Source of the DNA: Symbiodinium natans
Lineage: Eukaryota > Sar > Dinophyceae > Suessiales > Symbiodiniaceae
Direction of reading: 5' to 3'
DNA length: 23,630 nt
NCBI GenBank assembly: GCA_905221605.1
Contig: CAJNDS010001314.1
Location: 1 to 23,630 of the forward strand
Below the pieces are notes generated by a model. It had not been told where the DNA came from. It saw nothing but the letters and a program-made list of their open reading frames with translations, and ran no database searches. This document shows, one piece after another, positions 1 to 9,502 of this stretch (within the stretch, counting starts at the first letter, position 1; each line of letters starts with the position of its first letter). Both the position numbers and the translations under genes were made by a program.

Positions 1-614
1 GGCATCCAGCCCTCAAATCCATATGGAACGTCTTGCTCCGCTGCTTGTGATTGTCTCGCAGTTGAGCCCTACGTCGGCCTACTGTAGGCCCGCCTCCAGG
101 CACAGCGATAGACACCTTCACGACTGCCCATTGGATGCGTTGCGTTGTATCCTCTTTGATGCGTGCACTGTGTGCTTGAGCCTGTGGTTAATTATAGAGC
201 CGCGCGAAGGCCTCTCCGAGCCTCCACAAGTGTACCTATGGTGGCAACAACAGTCGAATTGGGGTTGTTGTTATACTCGCCTCCCTCACGTCGCTCCTGG
301 AGTCGAGAATATAGGGTAGCCCTCCCATCCCTGAGGGAAACCGCGAGAGTGGCTGCTGTTTGTCGGCGCTGGGGAGGTATCATCGGGGCTTGGGCATCGC
401 GCAGGCGTTTTGTGACATCGACGTCAACCTTCGCCAGTACACAGCGTGTTGTGCCCGTCGTGCGTGTGAACTGCACCCATTTCAAATTGCAGCTTCATGT
501 TACGGAATTGATGGACTTGGGTGTCGCGCGAATGCGAAACAATGCTATACTCTTCCCCTCCTCTAGCCAGGCTAGGACCCCAGTCACTGAGGACGGTTGA
601 GTTGCTCATGCCAC

Positions 615-634
615 GTGAGTGCGCCCGCACTCAC
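615..634 (+). repeat. CC-centred palindrome, copy 1
   Basis: Perfect dyad GTGAGTGCG-CC-CGCACTCAC with 9-bp arms around a CC centre. An identical copy lies 231 bp downstream. It has the same design (8-9-bp arms, CC centre) as palindromes with unrelated stems at 2140 and in the 3' array. It could be a dimer-binding site or a hairpin-forming element; its function is unknown. Confidence 0.85.
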
Positions 635-845
635 ACGGCGGTGTAGGAACCTGCATCTCTTCTCAAGGCAGTAGATCCATTTACGTTCTCTGTACAAGTT
701 TGACGAGCAGTGACCCCTCACCGCAATTTCCGAGCAGGGGCTCGGTGAAGCGGCTCAGGAGCTCCCGTTCGGGCTGCTCCCTTGCTCCCGAGTATTACCT
801 GCGGAGAATCTTGTGAGGGTGCGGGAGTGATTTGATGTTGGGTAC

Positions 846-865
846 GTGAGTGCGCCCGCACTCAC
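846..865 (+). repeat. CC-centred palindrome, copy 2
   Basis: Identical 20-bp dyad to the one at 615-634, including the following ACAC. The DNA further out differs, so only about 25-30 bp is shared. This points to a small mobile or selected motif rather than a long duplication. Confidence 0.85.
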
Positions 866-1035
866 ACGCCCTAGTCCCCCGCATGAATTGACAGTTTGTT
901 CCTGTGGCTCATAGCCCTCTCAGCCACGAACATAAAGGAGTGATGGTATTACCCGCTAACTTGCCCCCTTGTTCCGTGCCGCCAGGGCTCACAGGAGCAG
1001 GCGCCCGCTTGCCCTCCCCGAACTAACTGCCCGGC

Positions 1036-1728
1036 ATGGCTGCTTCGTTGGTCATTGGTGGCAGCCTTTACACTGCTGTCAATGGAGATGGCGACAGTGA
1101 CTGGGAAAGATGCTACCCTTACGAACACCCGGAGATCTTTTCCAGCGAGCCAATCCTCGAAGGCCACGGCCACACTTGTAGTGCTGGCTGGATATCGCTC
1201 ACCAAGCTCCTCGTACTGCAAGGAATCCGCGATGCCTCGGCAGCCCAAGGACGTCCTAATCAACGGACCCTCGCCATGGTTGCTGCGGCCGAACTCGCGC
1301 ACTCTGTTGGAGGTCATCGTGCCTGGCTTGCACACCACCTTCGAGATCTTTCGCAGGATCTGAGGAACGAGCTTGCCCAGGAGTACGGGGCGTTACTGGC
1401 TATGTTCAGACGTCCGCCTGGACCACAGCAGAATGCCCTTTTAGCCTGGGCCAGGCCAATCATTGTGCATCGCCAGGAAGATTTTCCAATTTACCTCATA
1501 AAAGCGCATTTGGAGCAGCATCTTTTGCTTGCATGGCGTTTCACTGCCGATAAAGTCAATTTGCTTTTGCAAGCGATGTCCGATGCTGTCCCCAATGATA
1601 ATGCCGTCATTCTGGAGTGGGTAGCGTGCTTCCTCGATGAACGTATTGCTACCGACATTCTCGAGCATTTAGATGACGAGACCATGCATCTGCTTGAGGA
1701 CAATCGGCATTCGGATAGTGACATCTAA
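1036..1728 (+). CDS. hypothetical protein, probable N-terminal segment of the L-copy protein
   Basis: Open frame of 230 codons from an ATG to a TAA. I do not recognise the family. The second half (from about residue 75) reads like a real soluble, helix-rich protein, with runs of Leu/Ala and acidic residues and an acidic end (HLLEDNRHSDSDI). The first 75 residues are less convincing and compete with open frames in other phases. It lies just upstream of the LLDHD-containing frame on the same strand, so it may be the start of the same large protein, separated from it by frameshifts. It could also be an independent small gene. The matching part of the R copy is outside the window, so lesions cannot be told from true ends. 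Confidence 0.45.
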   Translation: MAASLVIGGSLYTAVNGDGDSDWERCYPYEHPEIFSSEPILEGHGHTCSAGWISLTKLLVLQGIRDASAAQGRPNQRTLAMVAAAELAHSVGGHRAWLAHHLRDLSQDLRNELAQEYGALLAMFRRPPGPQQNALLAWARPIIVHRQEDFPIYLIKAHLEQHLLLAWRFTADKVNLLLQAMSDAVPNDNAVILEWVACFLDERIATDILEHLDDETMHLLEDNRHSDSDI

Positions 1729-2139
1729 CGCTGACCTTGTGCGAATACGGAACAAACGGCGGCCTAGTACATCGGTCGTTATCCATGGCCATGCGGCATT
1801 CCTGTAATGTCACGATCGCAATGACCAGGCAGATGCAAGCCGGCGTCATCCTGCCTCACGAACTCGATGCTGCCGGTTGGTGCCGATGCTTTCCGCCGGA
1901 AATACAACCCTTGTTGTGTCTGGACCATTCTGCCTTTTTGAGAAACAGCAACGCCGTCTGCTTCGCCCGGCAACCCACGGTTCGCTGTTTTCTCCTGCAT
2001 GCATGGAGGCCAGGCATCGGCATCATGCCGCATAGCAGTGCCCTCATGGGGCGAGCGGTGTCCACGCACAGTGCTTTGCCTGGTGACACGATAGACCTTC
2101 CCCCTTGGGCGAGTGTTGTCACCGAACAAGGAGCGGGTA

Positions 2140-2159
2140 GGGAGACAGCCCTGTCTCCC
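2140..2159 (+). repeat. CC-centred palindrome with a different stem
   Basis: Perfect dyad GGGAGACAG-CC-CTGTCTCCC with 9-bp arms. The CC centre and arm length match the palindromes at 615 and 846, but the stem sequence is unrelated. Confidence 0.85.
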
Positions 2160-2303
2160 GGGCCCTGGCAAACTCCATCACCTAATCCACCTAGGGTCTG
2201 CTGGCCGGATAATAGTCCTCGCCCTCCCATACCGCCGATTCCTCCACGTGTTGGAGAATACCCAGTGGGTGAGGTCAGTAGGATCGAGCCGCGAATTCCA
2301 CAT

Positions 2304-2456
2304 GGGAGGCCACCTCCCGCACCAGTTGCGACCTGCCACCTTGGCAGGTCCCTAGCCACCCAGGTCCACAGGTCCTTGCGGCGACCGCAATGCAGGCTAT
2401 ATGCCAGCTTCGCACTCTCAGTGCTGACCATGCGCCGGGGCCTCAGGAGCCTGAGG
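2304..2456 (+). repeat. cluster of four short palindromes
   Basis: Within about 150 bp there are four perfect dyads: GGGAGG-CCA-CCTCCC (2304-2318), GACCTGCCA-CCT-TGGCAGGTC (2330-2350, 9-bp arms), TTGCGG-CGA-CCGCAA (from about 2375) and CCTCAGG-AG-CCTGAGG (2441-2456). They lie in the proline-rich segment. Composition bias may explain the 6-bp ones but not easily the 9-bp one. Confidence 0.7.
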
Positions 2457-3433
2457 ATCTCGCGCAGGCACTAGAAAGTAATCAGAATTTCCCTGAGCCC
2501 ACCCCTAGCGGCGTACTGCCATTGAAACTGGCCTCGGGAGCCATTTCCGGCGAACCGCCTGAGCCGCAAGGTCTCCACCCAGAGATTGACTACAATGCAT
2601 TACTCGGCTGCCTACTTCCACAGCTCCGGGCTGCTGAGTCCGCAGGAGCCCATGTCCTGCTCTTAGTCACGGACAGTCGCTGCTTCTTGTCTATTCCGCA
2701 TTTCCCCTACTTTGTCCGGCATTTGGTAGCACGCATGCAGTGGGAAGGCCCGTTTAAAGAGAGGTGGTTTCCCATCTTGGTAAACACCAAGGAAGCGGGG
2801 TTAGCTTCTGTGCACTTTACGTGGGCGGGGCCCGAAATTCTGGCAGTCCTCAGAGTCCTTGCGCCAGGGGTGGTCTTGATGTTGCTTGACCATGACACCT
2901 TGTTCACTGCCAGGTGGGAAGCAGAAGAGCTGCGAAGGTTTGCAGTCCTCGATCTACTGCCCAATACCCTCTCGACGGAGTCACTGGGCAGCATGGAAGT
3001 CGAGACGGACGAGACACAGCCCTGTGGCTCGCTTCCAGCCTCGCCGTGGAGTTGCTCGCGGGACGGGTCCATACCGTGTGGGGCCCGATCGCCAAACTCA
3101 ATTGGCATGGTTTGTGCGTCCGAGGACCAGCTCGAAGCAAATGGGGGATTGGTCCTCTTCTACCCGAATGCTCCGGACGGCAAACATCCCCGGCCCCCTC
3201 GCCCTCGCTTCTGCATCCCTGGCAACGTCGCTAGTGCGGTGACCTCAATTGGTACTGCGTTGAGCCGAGCCCTGCAGCTAGTCATCATGCCCAGTGAAGT
3301 GCCCACTCCATTGCCTGGTATGAGCAGGTGCCGTTGGACCAGATCCATTATCGGCAATGTCTACGCAACACCCCTCTTGCCGGAACCACTGCTCACAAGC
3401 ACTCTGACTTTGTGTTTGCGTGGGCACTTTTAG
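2390..3433 (+). pseudogene. LLDHD-block protein segment, glycosyltransferase-like (L copy)
   Basis: Open frame of 347 codons, probably an internal segment of a much larger protein. Residues about 60-185 are the convincing part. They have strand-like hydrophobic stretches (AHVLLLVTDSRCFLSIPHF, PGVVLMLLDHDTLF) followed by WEAEELRRF. LLDHD is encoded at 2882-2896. An Asp-x-Asp-like acidic motif at the end of a beta-strand is what nucleotide-sugar transferases use, and I recall similar LLDHD blocks in large Symbiodiniaceae proteins; a catalytic role is only inferred. The next 60-odd residues look non-coding, and a second plausible stretch (EANGGLVLFYPNAP) follows. After about 3250 the likely coding phase changes, so I call it broken. 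Confidence 0.5.
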
Positions 3434-4047
3434 GAAGATACATACATGAGGTTGCGTGGAAAACGTCCGACCTTACTGCTGGCCGGCCAGAGCCAGACAT
3501 CCAGTTTGGCGCCTCCCCAGTCAGGCAGGTCAGAGGGGTCAAAACATGGGGACAAGGCCCATATGAGCAGGGATTTCTTCCCTTGCTCATGGGTTACGGC
3601 GGCTTGCACTCCCGTTTGGCAATCCTACCTGGTCCTGACTTATTCATGGCGAACCGATACGCCGAGGTTCCCCCTCCTTTTGTGCATGGATATGGTGCCA
3701 AAGGCAAAAACATCTTGCCGCAGTGGGGGAGTGTGGTACGGCTGCCTACTCTACCCGAGTCGGTCTGGGGCAACGGGGACACCGTCCCTCTGTGGGCCTC
3801 TGTTGGGAAAAAGGGCAGTGGACCAGTGCGGCTCCAGCTCTTCCCTGGGGTCCTCCTGTTTTGGAAGAAAGATGCCCTATCTTCCTGCAGGGCCACCCCG
3901 AAATGGCGCAGTCGACCCAATACCCCAACTGGGCCGCTTGCTCTTCTTGCTGCCGCATGCTTGGCTGGCCCAGGCGGATCTGCCGTGGCCTCTCTTCGCC
4001 GCAGACATAAAGGTCACGCCGTTGGGCCTCAGTCAATACTGGGATGA
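3298..4047 (+). pseudogene. continuation of the L-copy protein in another phase (HGYGAKGK block)
   Basis: This frame begins after a TGA at 3295-3297. It looks coding from about 3310 to 3850, with features such as HKHSDFVFAWALLGRYIHEVAW, FLPLLMGYGGLHSRLAILPG and HGYGAKGKNILPQW. From memory, the DFxxxWALLG block follows the LLDHD block in the same protein family. After about 3850 the neighbouring phase (3446-5446) becomes the better one, so a further frameshift is likely near there. I cannot assign a function. Most of this segment lies left of the region shared with the R copy, so its lesions cannot be polarised. Confidence 0.45.
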
Positions 4048-5446
4048 TGGACTAGCCATGCGTGTGCAACAAGCCCTGGCAGCCTTTGCCTTTCCTGCCT
4101 ACCAGTACCCGCCTCCAAAGCCTCACCTAACCCCCTCAGGGGAATGTCGGTCGCTCTTCATTAGCGGGATGAATGGGAAGGCCGAGAATACGCCCCCCAC
4201 TGTGTCGGGTAGCATCATTCACACAGCCAATTCCTATGCACTCACTGGCTTAGAAATGGAAACAGTCCGGGACAACCAGGGCAAAAAGGTCCGATATGAG
4301 GACACACAACGCCCGTTGTTGCTTTCGACCAGCGGTAATGCCGCACATGCATTGTTGCTCCTGCCCCAAGCCGCCCAGCTAAGGGCACGTGCTCTGTACC
4401 CTCAGGTCGAAGGATGCGGTCTGCCAGCGGCGGTTCGTGCTAGAATCAGCTCGGTAGAAGCCTCCCTGACAATGTGCCCTGCCCTGGCTCACTTGCACAT
4501 GCCACATACTGCTGCGCTGACCGCTCTGCATGTGGGCCTCGCCGCGGGTAGAGCTGGCGAGTGCAAACTGTGCGTTACGGGTTTCTCTGCTGGGTCGTAT
4601 ACGGGCGCTGCTGTGGCTATCGCTTGGCATGAGCGCCAAAAGCTTCCTGACTGCAAGGGCGATTTTGTCCACATCAAGGCACGTTTGGGCGGCGTTGCCA
4701 TGCCACGGGCCATGCTGCAATATATCCTGGGTTCGGAATTGCGGCACGCTGTTAGTCTTGTCCATCATGAGAGCGACCAGCTTTGTATCTTCCGGCCCAG
4801 CCAGGCAGCAAGGACGCAAGCGATTGGCGCGGGAGCGCGTCTCTACTACTTCACTGGACCTGAGTCACTTGGCAGTGGTGGACACTCTTATGGCCACTTT
4901 GTCCACAGTGAAGAGCTCTTCCAGCTCACGCCGGGGGATTATGTGCATAAGGAATTGACTAAAAAGATTTGCGGCTTGGCCGACCCCCGGATGGATCGCA
5001 CAGTGCGAGCAGGTTTGATGGGGGTTGCGTGTGGCTCTGTCCAGCTTTCGGATAAGTCTAAAACTTTCATCAACTCCGTGCTGGGACGGCAAATCAGACG
5101 CCCCGATATGGAGGCTTTTCTCCGGATACCTTCCGCTGAGAACCGGAGCATGGCAAGTCTCCGTGCTGACTGTACCCAAGTCCTCCTGACGGATGCCAAG
5201 ACGCATCTGGCTGATTTGCCGCCCCCGTATCATGAACTTGGTCCCACGATGAAACTAGTTTTGGGTATGTGGCTCCCCCACCTGTCGTTAGAGCGCCTGG
5301 TTGACATGCTGGGTTATCAGTTTTTAGCCATGGCCTCGGAAGCAGAAATCGAGGAGGAGCCCTCGGAACAGTATCACTACCCAGAGCAAGCTGCGGTCAA
5401 GCGGGCCGCCACCCCTGTGGCGATAAAGCCCGGCACGCATACATGA
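3446..5446 (+). pseudogene. alpha/beta-hydrolase-like segment of the large protein (L copy)
   Basis: Open for 666 codons. The first 130 or so are probably out of frame; the coding part starts near 3860 (LGRLLFLLPHAWLAQADLPW). It contains a classic nucleophile elbow in CVTGFSAGSYTG, with GFSAG at 4580-4594 and Ser at 4586-4588. Possible triad partners follow in the right order: Asp in HHESDQLCIF (4775-4777) and His in GSGGHSYGHF (4883-4885). This suggests a serine hydrolase or thioesterase fold; the substrate is unknown. The R copy preserves all three residues. The frame ends at TGA 5444-5446, where the R copy has TGG (Trp), so this is a nonsense mutation rather than a natural end. Confidence 0.6.
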
Positions 5447-5710
5447 CCAATCTGCCTTCTCCATCGAGTTTACCCAAGGGCATCGGTCATGCTCCTTACA
5501 CCGGAGTTGGCGGATGTCCCTGACTGGGCTAAAAAGTGGTTTGCTGTCGCTGGTAAAGTGCCGGCCAAGGGCACTGCTTTGCTGGTTACCTTGAGAGAAG
5601 ACAAGGGGGATGTGGCCTACCCAGGCATGTTTATAGAGCTCCTTGCCCCGAAGAAGCTTTTCACCGGCCATGCAGCCAGTCAATATAACCATTGCCCTGC
5701 TCTTGACTGA
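5447..5710 (+). pseudogene. segment between hydrolase and helicase (L copy)
   Basis: Same phase as the preceding hydrolase segment, continuing past its nonsense codon (internal ATG at 5489). It encodes MLLTPELADVPDWAKKW and onward to KKLFTG, then is thrown out of frame near 5668. There L lacks 17 bp that R has, and the missing piece is bounded by a GGCC direct repeat, as expected of slippage. The last 15 or so residues of this frame are therefore not original. No separate function is recognised. Confidence 0.6.
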
Positions 5711-6545
5711 TGAACAGCGCAACCAATTCGCGCAACGACCCTCACTGCCGAGAGTCAGCCAGCTTGAGGTTCTGCCCGGAGGAGCCTCTACCCCGCTTTG
5801 GGATGCTCTGTTACACATGCCTAGGCAAAGGCAGCATGTTGCATTGGGCGTTCCGCTAGAAGACTCGCCTCTTGATGCCATCCGGCAGCCACAGTGGTTG
5901 CCGGGCTTTCTCACAGATTTAGTGCTTGTCCTCCTTATCGGGCTAGTGGTGAGAGGGAACTGGCACGACACATGGGCACAGCTCATTCACCCGGAGGTCT
6001 GCCAAGTCTTCAGAGGCAAGCACGAAACGCAAGCTGCGCAGGCATCGCTTACTGCGGGTCCGGGGGCTTCCAACCCCTTGCAAAGCTTCCTCAACCTTTG
6101 GCTTGCGAAGGAACAATCCTATCGCAAAGAATGGACGCCGACGCTGCTGAGTGGCGTGTTAGCTACGCTGCCTGACTCTCCGCTGCCCGGCCAAGAGGAC
6201 GCCCGGACTCCTGCGCTGTGGCATGCGGAGTGTCTACGCCTGTCCCATGACTCGTTGAGCAACGAGCACGATCCGAGGACTCGAGCCAGCATCTTTGCGC
6301 TCGCGGTTGGTCCCGCCTTCCTTACGTGCCTCTGTGATACCTTTTGGGGGGCGGACGGACACCTGGCAGCGCTGCTGGGAGCGTGCTCGTACGGCCTGGC
6401 CGCTAATCGTACTTCTGTATTCATAACGGGTGCGCCCGGCAGCGGGAAAACACGATCCTGCGCGTTTCTAGGCGTACTCCTTGCGTGCCTGACGAGCCGG
6501 CTCACCCTGTACACCGCTCATGGCAATGAATCGGTTCGGGCCTAG
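5643..6545 (+). pseudogene. SF1 helicase N-terminal part with Walker A (L copy)
   Basis: Open for 300 codons, the first 9 out of frame because of the 17-bp deletion. From MQPVNITIALLLTDEQ onward it matches the R copy. About 240 residues of largely helical sequence lead to VFITGAPGSGKTRSCAFLG, a P-loop at 6429-6452. Next comes RLTLYTAHGNESV, which fits SF1 motif Ia. It stops at TAG 6543-6545, where R has TAT (Tyr), so the helicase is cut between motifs Ia and II by one point mutation. Frame and motifs continue directly in the next segment. Confidence 0.7.
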
Positions 6546-9502
6546 GTCGAAGCGGTTGATAGGCTCACGACTGCTAGCAATGAATTTGTTCGCAGCCGCA
6601 TCGTTCGCATACCGGGTAACAAGGAGAAGGACACACATAAGCTCCCTTTTGATGTGCACGATTTGTACCGGGGGCTACTTGTAGCCACGACACATCGTAC
6701 GATTGTGGCAAGGCTTAGCTTTCCCTACTCGCAGCTCATTAACCGTCTAAAGGATGTTGAGTTGCTCCTCCGAGATGAAGCCCAGCAATTGGGCACGCCT
6801 GGTTCCAACACCATTCTGGCGCACATCAAGCATGCACTTGATGTCATGATTGGCGACCACAGACAGCCCGCTGGAGGATCGCGACCCAATTACCACTTCG
6901 TCACGGAGTTGTTGGAGCAAAAGATTTGTGGTCTCAATGCGGTCCCTGCCGACCTCCACACGCCAGCCACCTTGCCTGCGGCCCTTTTGTGGCAAACGGC
7001 CCAAAGTTCCGGCCCGTGGCAAAAGGGACAAGGCGAGATGCCCTCTTGGGGCAAGCCCCACCGTTCCTCTGGAGCGTCTGAGGTGTTGTTCTCAGCGGTC
7101 TCGATGCTGGAATCGATTCTCTGTCTAAGCATCGTTAAACCGAAGCAAGCCGAGACAGTCATGCAGGCCGCCGGGCTGAAGGCCATTGTCGGACCGGCTG
7201 TCAACCTCTCGCTCTGTTCATCCATGCGCCTCCCTCCTGAGATTGCTGCCATTCTATACGCATGTCGGTACTTGGAGGCGTGCCGCTTCGAGCTGATAGG
7301 CAGGGTCCCTCGGCTACGTATGCCACCAGGTCCCACGATGCAGCACCTGCTCGGGCGGCCACTGCGTAGCCTTGCAGGCAGGTGGATGGAAACGTGTCGA
7401 TGGGTACGGGTGCAAGATCAGGATGAGACCCAAACCAAAATAGGCAGAAGCTACGACCTCAGCATGGTCCTGGCGGACATTGTGCTCACTTTTGGGCACC
7501 AGGTCTATCCTGACTCCCCCATCGGGATGGTCTCTCAGTATGCCAGGATTGTTACCCAAATGAAGTTTATGCTGCAGTTGAGTCTCCCCGCAGACCCGCT
7601 GGGCGATGACGATATGAGCCTACTTGAAGCCTGCCAAACCGCGGAAGACTTCCCGCTGACTGGCGCGCCCAACACTTGGAGCCTTGTGACGTTTCGGACC
7701 TTCCTCATGAATCGCATAGGGTCCCTTAAACGCTTCTTCGGCGCTATCACCACGGCCTGCTCCACTGGCCCCACATTTGGGATATGTGTCTTTGTGACAT
7801 GTCGGGCTTCTGGATTCCTGTTTAGTAGCGAGGCAGGGTTTGCCCGAGCCACCAGCTTGTGGAGCATGGATGGCCCTGGCATTGCAACGGCATTACACAA
7901 GCAAGCCTTCCGAGAACGGACAGTAGCCAGCATCGTGCTGCCTGCGGAACGCAAAGTTGGGCTGGACCTCTTTGGAACACCACCCCTGCATCAAGCGTGG
8001 GCTTTGAAGGCCACCTGGGGAGATAAGCGGGAGGTTTTTTACCGCACACTTCAGCAAGAAGGATGGGGGAGTCCCTCTTTCACCTCCAACTCCTACTCGG
8101 GCACCATTGTTAGTCTGCAAACGCGCGGCTTCGTCCTGGAGCCCCTGCCCAATGCTGTGTATTGTGTCCCCTTCCAGCCGGTGAGGGAAGGAGATGGGGT
8201 CGCCCAGTACCTCACCTGCTTGCTAGGGGACACCAGCATTAGGATGCCGCCCAAGCGGGGATCTGCTCAACGCGCTGACCCGGCTTTCGAACACAAGGCC
8301 GGCATACTGCGAGCCCCCCGTGGTCTTCACCTCCTACCTGTTCGTACGGGTAAGGCTGCCTCCGAAACTGCGATTGATGTGGACTCCCCGGGAAACAGCC
8401 CTGTGCCCGCGGGTAGTAACAGTCCCGACGTGGTAGTTGCTACTGCAGTCGAGGTTCCTACGCCGCAGCAGTCGCCAGCCCAAGGCGAGGCTACCACAAA
8501 CGCGCGCCATGGCGAGCGGTGGGGTACACCATGGCTCCAGCCTCGGGCCGCGAGGGGCTCCATTGCGGCAGCTGTCAGCCCGCCTCCGCCAGCTAGACGG
8601 GACGTTTCCCGAACCCCTTGCGGCACCCCAACGCGGGAGAGAGGACCACTGACGAAGGAGCCTGCAACGAAAGAGCCTGCGGTTGTGCCGGCCGCGAGTC
8701 CTATTGCTCTGGATGCTTGTGTGACGACTCCCTCTAGTGAAGTTGATCACAGGATCGGAGGGGGTAGCGCCGCCTCGTGTCCACCCCGTAGTGGCGGCAA
8801 CATTAGGGACCCGCCGCCTGGCGTACGACGTCCACCCAGCCCCCGGACACGGCCCACGCACACAGCATCTCCGGATGGGATTAGGACGGTTGAGGCGTCA
8901 CAGCCCCCTTGCGCTAAGTCTCCCACGGACTCACTTGGCCTGACGGAACCAAAATCGGATCTCCCTATGCCTCCCCATGGCCTGACGCCCATCCCCGCCA
9001 GGCCTGTGCCCGCTGTCCAAGCTCGCAAGGAAAGTCGGCCTCTCGCTTTGGACGAAGACGGCTCTCAACAGCTGGAACCACCAAAAGCCAAGCCTCGAGG
9101 GCCTAGCGAGCCCAGCGGCACCCGCGATCCCAGCGCCCCAGCCTGCGCAACCATCATGCAGAGCAACACAGTCTCGGTCTGTGATCTCATGTGGCACACA
9201 CTTGCAGCGGGACATCACTTTGGTAAGAATGTCAAACCTCGGCCCTACATGAACCTGCGTGACTCGCAACACCTCACAACACACTGCCAGCAGCTTCGGG
9301 CATATAGGGCCTATGAGGTGTTTTTGAACGGCATACCGAACCAGCTGCAAGACTCGGATATGCTGATCGGAATCGCTGACACGCTACTGCATCTGCCTGA
9401 AACGTTTCCGGCAGCGTATTTGAAGGTTTATGACCCTATCATCACGCAGTGCCTTAGATTGTCGGGGGCATTGCAGCATTTCGACCTTGCTGAAATGTTG
9501 GA
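6546..9502 (+). pseudogene. SF1 helicase core and Pro-rich linker (L copy)
   Basis: Continues the phase of the previous segment after its nonsense codon; the first internal ATG is at 6654. Motif II reads LLLRDEAQQLG (DEAQQ at 6774-6788), with Gln where UPF1-like enzymes usually have Ala. Motif III reads VMIGDHRQP (GDHRQ at 6852-6866). These are typical of SF1 (UPF1-like) helicases that unwind RNA or DNA using ATP. L lacks a 46-residue piece near 7855 that R keeps. From about 8340 to 9170 it is a Pro/Ser/Thr/Arg-rich, probably disordered linker, including KEPATKEPA. A single missing G at 9502/9503 relative to R shifts the frame; the open frame runs on to 9875 without meaning. Confidence 0.7.

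Larger units (their letters stand above)
1..1035. other. 5' non-coding stretch upstream of the L copy
   Basis: I see no convincing gene here. Several short overlapping open frames exist on both strands, but none shows a recognisable motif or clear advantage over the others. The notable content is two identical 20-bp palindromes 231 bp apart (615-634 and 846-865). It could be 5' untranslated or promoter sequence of the plus-strand gene that starts near 1036, or flanking DNA. I could not place the 5' end of the L copy, because the matching part of the R copy lies beyond the window. Confidence 0.5.
1737..2474 (+). pseudogene. proline-rich segment of uncertain frame between the N-terminal and LLDHD blocks
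   Basis: Open for 245 codons in a different phase from the preceding frame. Its middle (about residues 120-190) is rich in Pro, Gly and Arg, and the opposite strand is also open here, so the true phase is doubtful. I read it as a low-complexity linker of the large L-copy protein, with at least one frameshift on each side. It contains an unusual concentration of short perfect palindromes (2140-2456). No domain is recognised. Confidence 0.25.

Noticed and set aside
1-600. Possible target-site duplication GTTGTTG at 264-270 matching the bases after the L poly(A)
   Set aside because: Only 7 bp of low-complexity sequence, and nothing marks an element start there.
1-1100. Relict dinoflagellate spliced-leader sequence expected at the 5' end of a retrocopied trans-spliced mRNA
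   Set aside because: I looked for the 3' half of the conserved leader and did not find it; the true 5' end may lie elsewhere or be truncated.
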